A DNA stretch of 6,741 bases from Niveispirillum sp. (lineage in GTDB: Bacteria > Pseudomonadota > Alphaproteobacteria > Azospirillales > Azospirillaceae). Below the pieces are notes generated by a model that was not told the origin of the DNA, ran no database searches, and saw only the letters and a list, made by a program, of their open reading frames with translations. The first letter of the stretch is position 1, and every line of letters begins with the position of its first letter. Both the position numbers and the translations under genes were made by a program. Below, one piece after another: positions 4,256-6,741 of this stretch. Location: contig JAEMSB010000265.1 in the NCBI GenBank assembly GCA_016463045.1, positions 1 to 6,741 on the forward strand, given 5' to 3'.

Positions 4256-6741
4256 ATGCCGGTGTCGAAGCGTGTCGTCCTGACGGCTATCGCGGTGCTG
4301 TCCTTGGGGGCCGTTGGCTTTGCCGGATGGCAGGCGCTCCGGCCAGCGGACAGGATGCTGGCGAAGCTTGACCCGCCGCCGGTGACCGCGACACAGCCGG
4401 TGACGGCCAGGACATTGCCGCCCGCGACCCCGGATGACCGCGCCTTCCGCTTTACCCGCGTGACGACGGAGCCCGGTGGCACCGTCGCGGAGGCCTGTCT
4501 GGTCTTCAACAAGCCGTTGGACGAGACGGGTGCCGTCAACTATGCCGACTATGTCGAGCTGCCAGCTGACACGCGCGCAGCCTTCCGGGTGGCGCGGGAG
4601 AAGCTGTGCCTGTCGGGCCTGACCTTCGGCACCGAGTATCAGGCCACCCTGCGCCCTGGTTTGCCGGCGGGGGCCGGCGCCGGCACGCTGGAGGCGGCGG
4701 CCACGGTGACCCTGGCCCTGACCGACCGGCAGCCGGCTGTGGCGCTGGGCCAGGGCTTCATCCTGCCGCGTGAAACGGGCGACGGCCTGCCGATCACTAC
4801 CGTCAATGTCGACCGGCTTGCCATCAAGCTCTACCGCGTCGGTGACCGCATGCTGGCCCGCATGCGGCAGGACTTTGTGGATGAACGCAGCTTCTATCCC
4901 TACAGCGCGAAGGAGGTGGAGCAGGATGAGGGGCGGCTGGTCTGGCAAGGTGAGGTGCCCGTGACAGGTCCGCGCAACAGCGCCGTCACCACCCTGTTCC
5001 CCCTGGCCGATGCCATCGGCAAGACGGAACCCGGCGCCTATCTTCTGGTCGCCACCAACCCGGATGCGCCGCGCCAGGATGGGGAGGACAGTTACTATTA
5101 CTCCGACGATTACCGGCCCCAGGCCGGGCAGTGGGTGGTACAGTCCGACCTGGGCCTGACCAGTTTTCGGGGTGCCGACGGCCTAACCCTGTCGGTGCGG
5201 TCCCTGTCCAGCGCAAAGCCGGTCTCTGGCGTCCGCCTGTCCCTGATCGCCCGCAACAATGACGTGCTGGCCGAGGTGAAAAGCGACGGCAAGGGGCTTT
5301 TCCATTTCGATGCCGGGCTGCTGCGCGGGGAGGGCGGTCTGGCGCCGGTCATGGTCATGGCCTATCGCGAGGATGGCGATTTCAACTTCCTGGACCTGCG
5401 CCGTCCCGGTTTTGACCTGTCCGACCGGGGTGTGGAGGGTCGCCAGCCATCGGCGGCGGCGGATGCCTTCCTCTATACCGAACGCGGCATCTACCGTCCG
5501 GGGGAGACGGTGGAACTGACCACCCTTCTGCGTGATCCGCAGGCACTGGCATTGCCGGGCCGGCGCCTGACCATCAAGCTGAAGCGGCCCGACGGTAAGG
5601 AGCATCAGCGGTTTGAGATGGCGGATGGCGGCGGCGCGGCGGGTCACCTCTCCATCACCCTGCCGGCCAGCGCCAACCGGGGGCAGTGGGAGGCGGCGGC
5701 CCATGCCGATCCCGCTGGCCCCGCCATCGGATCGGTGCGCTTCCAGGTGCAGGATTTCGTGCCGCAGCGCCTTGACGTTGTTATCGACAACAAGCCGGCC
5801 CGGCTGTCCCCTGGTGAGGCGCTGAGCCTTAATGTCAGTGCCCGGTTCCTGTATGGCGCGCCCGGTGCCGCCCTGGCCGGTGAGGCGCGGCTGACGCTGG
5901 AGCCGGACCCGGCCCCGTTCCCCCGTCACAAGGGTTATCAATGGGGAACCCCGGCGGACAGTTTCGATGTGGAGCCGGTGGACCTGACGGTGGCGGAGAC
6001 GGATGCAGCGGGCAAGACGCAGGTGACGGGTACGGTCCCCGCACAGGTGCCGGGTACAAGGCCGCTGCGCGCCGACATCTATGTCGCCATCCGGGAACCG
6101 GGTGGGCGGGCGACCGCCGAACATGTCTATGTGCCCGTCCCCGTTACGCCGCTGTCCATCGGCATCCGCCCGCAGTTTCAGGACGCGGTACCGGAAGGCG
6201 CCAAGGCAGGGTTTGAGGTGATTGCCGTCGATGCCGATGGCAACCCGGTTGCCGCCAAGGGGCTGTCCTGGCGGCTGATCAAGGATACCTCCACCTGGCA
6301 ATGGTTCCGCAGCGGGGGAAGCTGGAAATATCAGCGGGTGCCGCGTGAGAAGCTGGTGGCCAGCGGTACCATCGACATCGCCGCCGACAAGCCATCGGTC
6401 CTGTCGCAGGCGGTGACCTGGGGCGGATACCGGCTGATCGTGGCGGACAGCGCCAGCCCGGCTGCCACCTCCGTCGCCTTTTCCAGCGGCTGGTATGGCG
6501 AAAGCGGGCCGGATCGTCCTGATCGTTTGAAACTGGCCGCCGACCGTGCCGGCTATGCCCCCGGCGACACGGCCCGCCTGCGCATCGACAGCGAGGTGGC
6601 GGGGGAGGCGCTGCTGGTCATCGCCAACGAGACGGTGCATGAGACGCGCAGCATCGCGGTACCGGCGGGTGGTGCCGATGTCGATGTGAAGGTCGGGGCG
6701 GATTGGGGGCCGGGCGCCTATGCGCTGGTCACCCTCTACCG
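4256..6741 (+). CDS. Alpha-2-macroglobulin family protein, N-terminal half (partial)
   Basis: An uninterrupted frame from ATG 4256 to the window edge gives 828 complete codons with no stop; bacterial alpha-2-macroglobulins of this (YfhM-like) type run to roughly 1,600-1,900 residues, so about half is visible. These periplasmic proteins trap invading proteases and, in E. coli, work beside the peptidoglycan synthase PBP1C. Residues 1-5 are polar and basic, followed by a hydrophobic segment (about 8-27) that is a signal peptide or membrane anchor; there is no lipobox cysteine. Then come a Pro/Thr-rich linker (38-60), a first domain (about 64-155) with Cys81 and Cys118, the GQGFILPRE block (165-173), a region with SYYYSDDY (279-286), and the family hallmark YTERGIYRPGETVEL (407-421), followed by further macroglobulin-like beta domains. 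GYAPGDTARLRI near 764-775 is typical of the domain ahead of the bait/thioester half. Whether a CxEQ thioester motif exists cannot be seen here. Confidence 0.9.
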   Translation, partial: MPVSKRVVLTAIAVLSLGAVGFAGWQALRPADRMLAKLDPPPVTATQPVTARTLPPATPDDRAFRFTRVTTEPGGTVAEACLVFNKPLDETGAVNYADYVELPADTRAAFRVAREKLCLSGLTFGTEYQATLRPGLPAGAGAGTLEAAATVTLALTDRQPAVALGQGFILPRETGDGLPITTVNVDRLAIKLYRVGDRMLARMRQDFVDERSFYPYSAKEVEQDEGRLVWQGEVPVTGPRNSAVTTLFPLADAIGKTEPGAYLLVATNPDAPRQDGEDSYYYSDDYRPQAGQWVVQSDLGLTSFRGADGLTLSVRSLSSAKPVSGVRLSLIARNNDVLAEVKSDGKGLFHFDAGLLRGEGGLAPVMVMAYREDGDFNFLDLRRPGFDLSDRGVEGRQPSAAADAFLYTERGIYRPGETVELTTLLRDPQALALPGRRLTIKLKRPDGKEHQRFEMADGGGAAGHLSITLPASANRGQWEAAAHADPAGPAIGSVRFQVQDFVPQRLDVVIDNKPARLSPGEALSLNVSARFLYGAPGAALAGEARLTLEPDPAPFPRHKGYQWGTPADSFDVEPVDLTVAETDAAGKTQVTGTVPAQVPGTRPLRADIYVAIREPGGRATAEHVYVPVPVTPLSIGIRPQFQDAVPEGAKAGFEVIAVDADGNPVAAKGLSWRLIKDTSTWQWFRSGGSWKYQRVPREKLVASGTIDIAADKPSVLSQAVTWGGYRLIVADSASPAATSVAFSSGWYGESGPDRPDRLKLAADRAGYAPGDTARLRIDSEVAGEALLVIANETVHETRSIAVPAGGADVDVKVGADWGPGAYALVTLY

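Noticed and set aside
4673..4684. GCCGGCGCCGGC, a perfect 12-bp palindrome
   Set aside because: It encodes a Gly-Ala run in the macroglobulin and is easily produced by GC-rich codons; no T-run or second copy nearby suggests a function.
4058..4948. A 296-codon minus-strand open frame spanning the cyclase 3' end and the macroglobulin 5' end
   Set aside because: It overlaps two recognised genes on the other strand, has low-complexity basic composition and no family resemblance.
5183..6640. A 485-codon open frame on the minus strand inside the macroglobulin gene
   Set aside because: It is fully antisense to a well-supported coding frame, rich in Arg, Gly, Gln and His, and shows no recognisable domain. 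Long antisense frames are expected where codons are this GC-rich.

Overview
The window is GC-rich with very few AT-rich stretches. Its gene families (a PaiB-type flavin protein, a group 1 luciferase-like oxidoreductase, a DgcP-type GAF-GGDEF protein and a bacterial alpha-2-macroglobulin) fit a free-living Gram-negative bacterium with a periplasm. An alphaproteobacterium of the Rhodospirillales/Azospirillum-like kind is my best guess from base composition and protein style; no rRNA or other marker gene is present to prove it. I see no RNA gene, CRISPR array, insertion sequence, integrase or phage gene, and nothing suggests recent transfer.

Left part (1-1887): the 3' end of an amidase-signature hydrolase is followed after 7 nt by a PaiB/FMN_bind_2 protein, probably in one transcript. 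A LacI/GalR-family repressor on the opposite strand meets it tail to tail, and the two stop codons share 4 bp (880-883).

Middle (1888-3170): a 193-bp divergent intergenic region carries an 8-bp LacI-type palindrome (AAGCGCTT), an AT-rich tract, a possible rightward promoter and a 7-bp hairpin. It leads into a flavin-dependent oxidoreductase of the YhbW type, which appears to start at TTG. A 109-bp gap follows, with a plausible sigma-70-like promoter.

Right part (3171-6741): a soluble GAF-GGDEF diguanylate cyclase resembling E. coli DgcP (YeaP), with intact catalytic and I-site motifs, is followed after 80 bp by a large alpha-2-macroglobulin-family gene with its own strong ribosome binding site. 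That gene runs off the right edge: 828 codons are visible and the thioester half lies outside.

These look like several short, mostly unrelated transcription units: small-molecule hydrolysis and flavin chemistry on the left, a sugar- or metabolite-type repressor possibly controlling itself and the oxidoreductase, then c-di-GMP signalling and periplasmic protease trapping. I found no convincing previously undescribed multi-gene system. The points most worth a second look are the non-ATG starts, the shared operator region, the altered motifs in the PaiB protein, and the missing lipobox plus lone cysteine pair in the macroglobulin.
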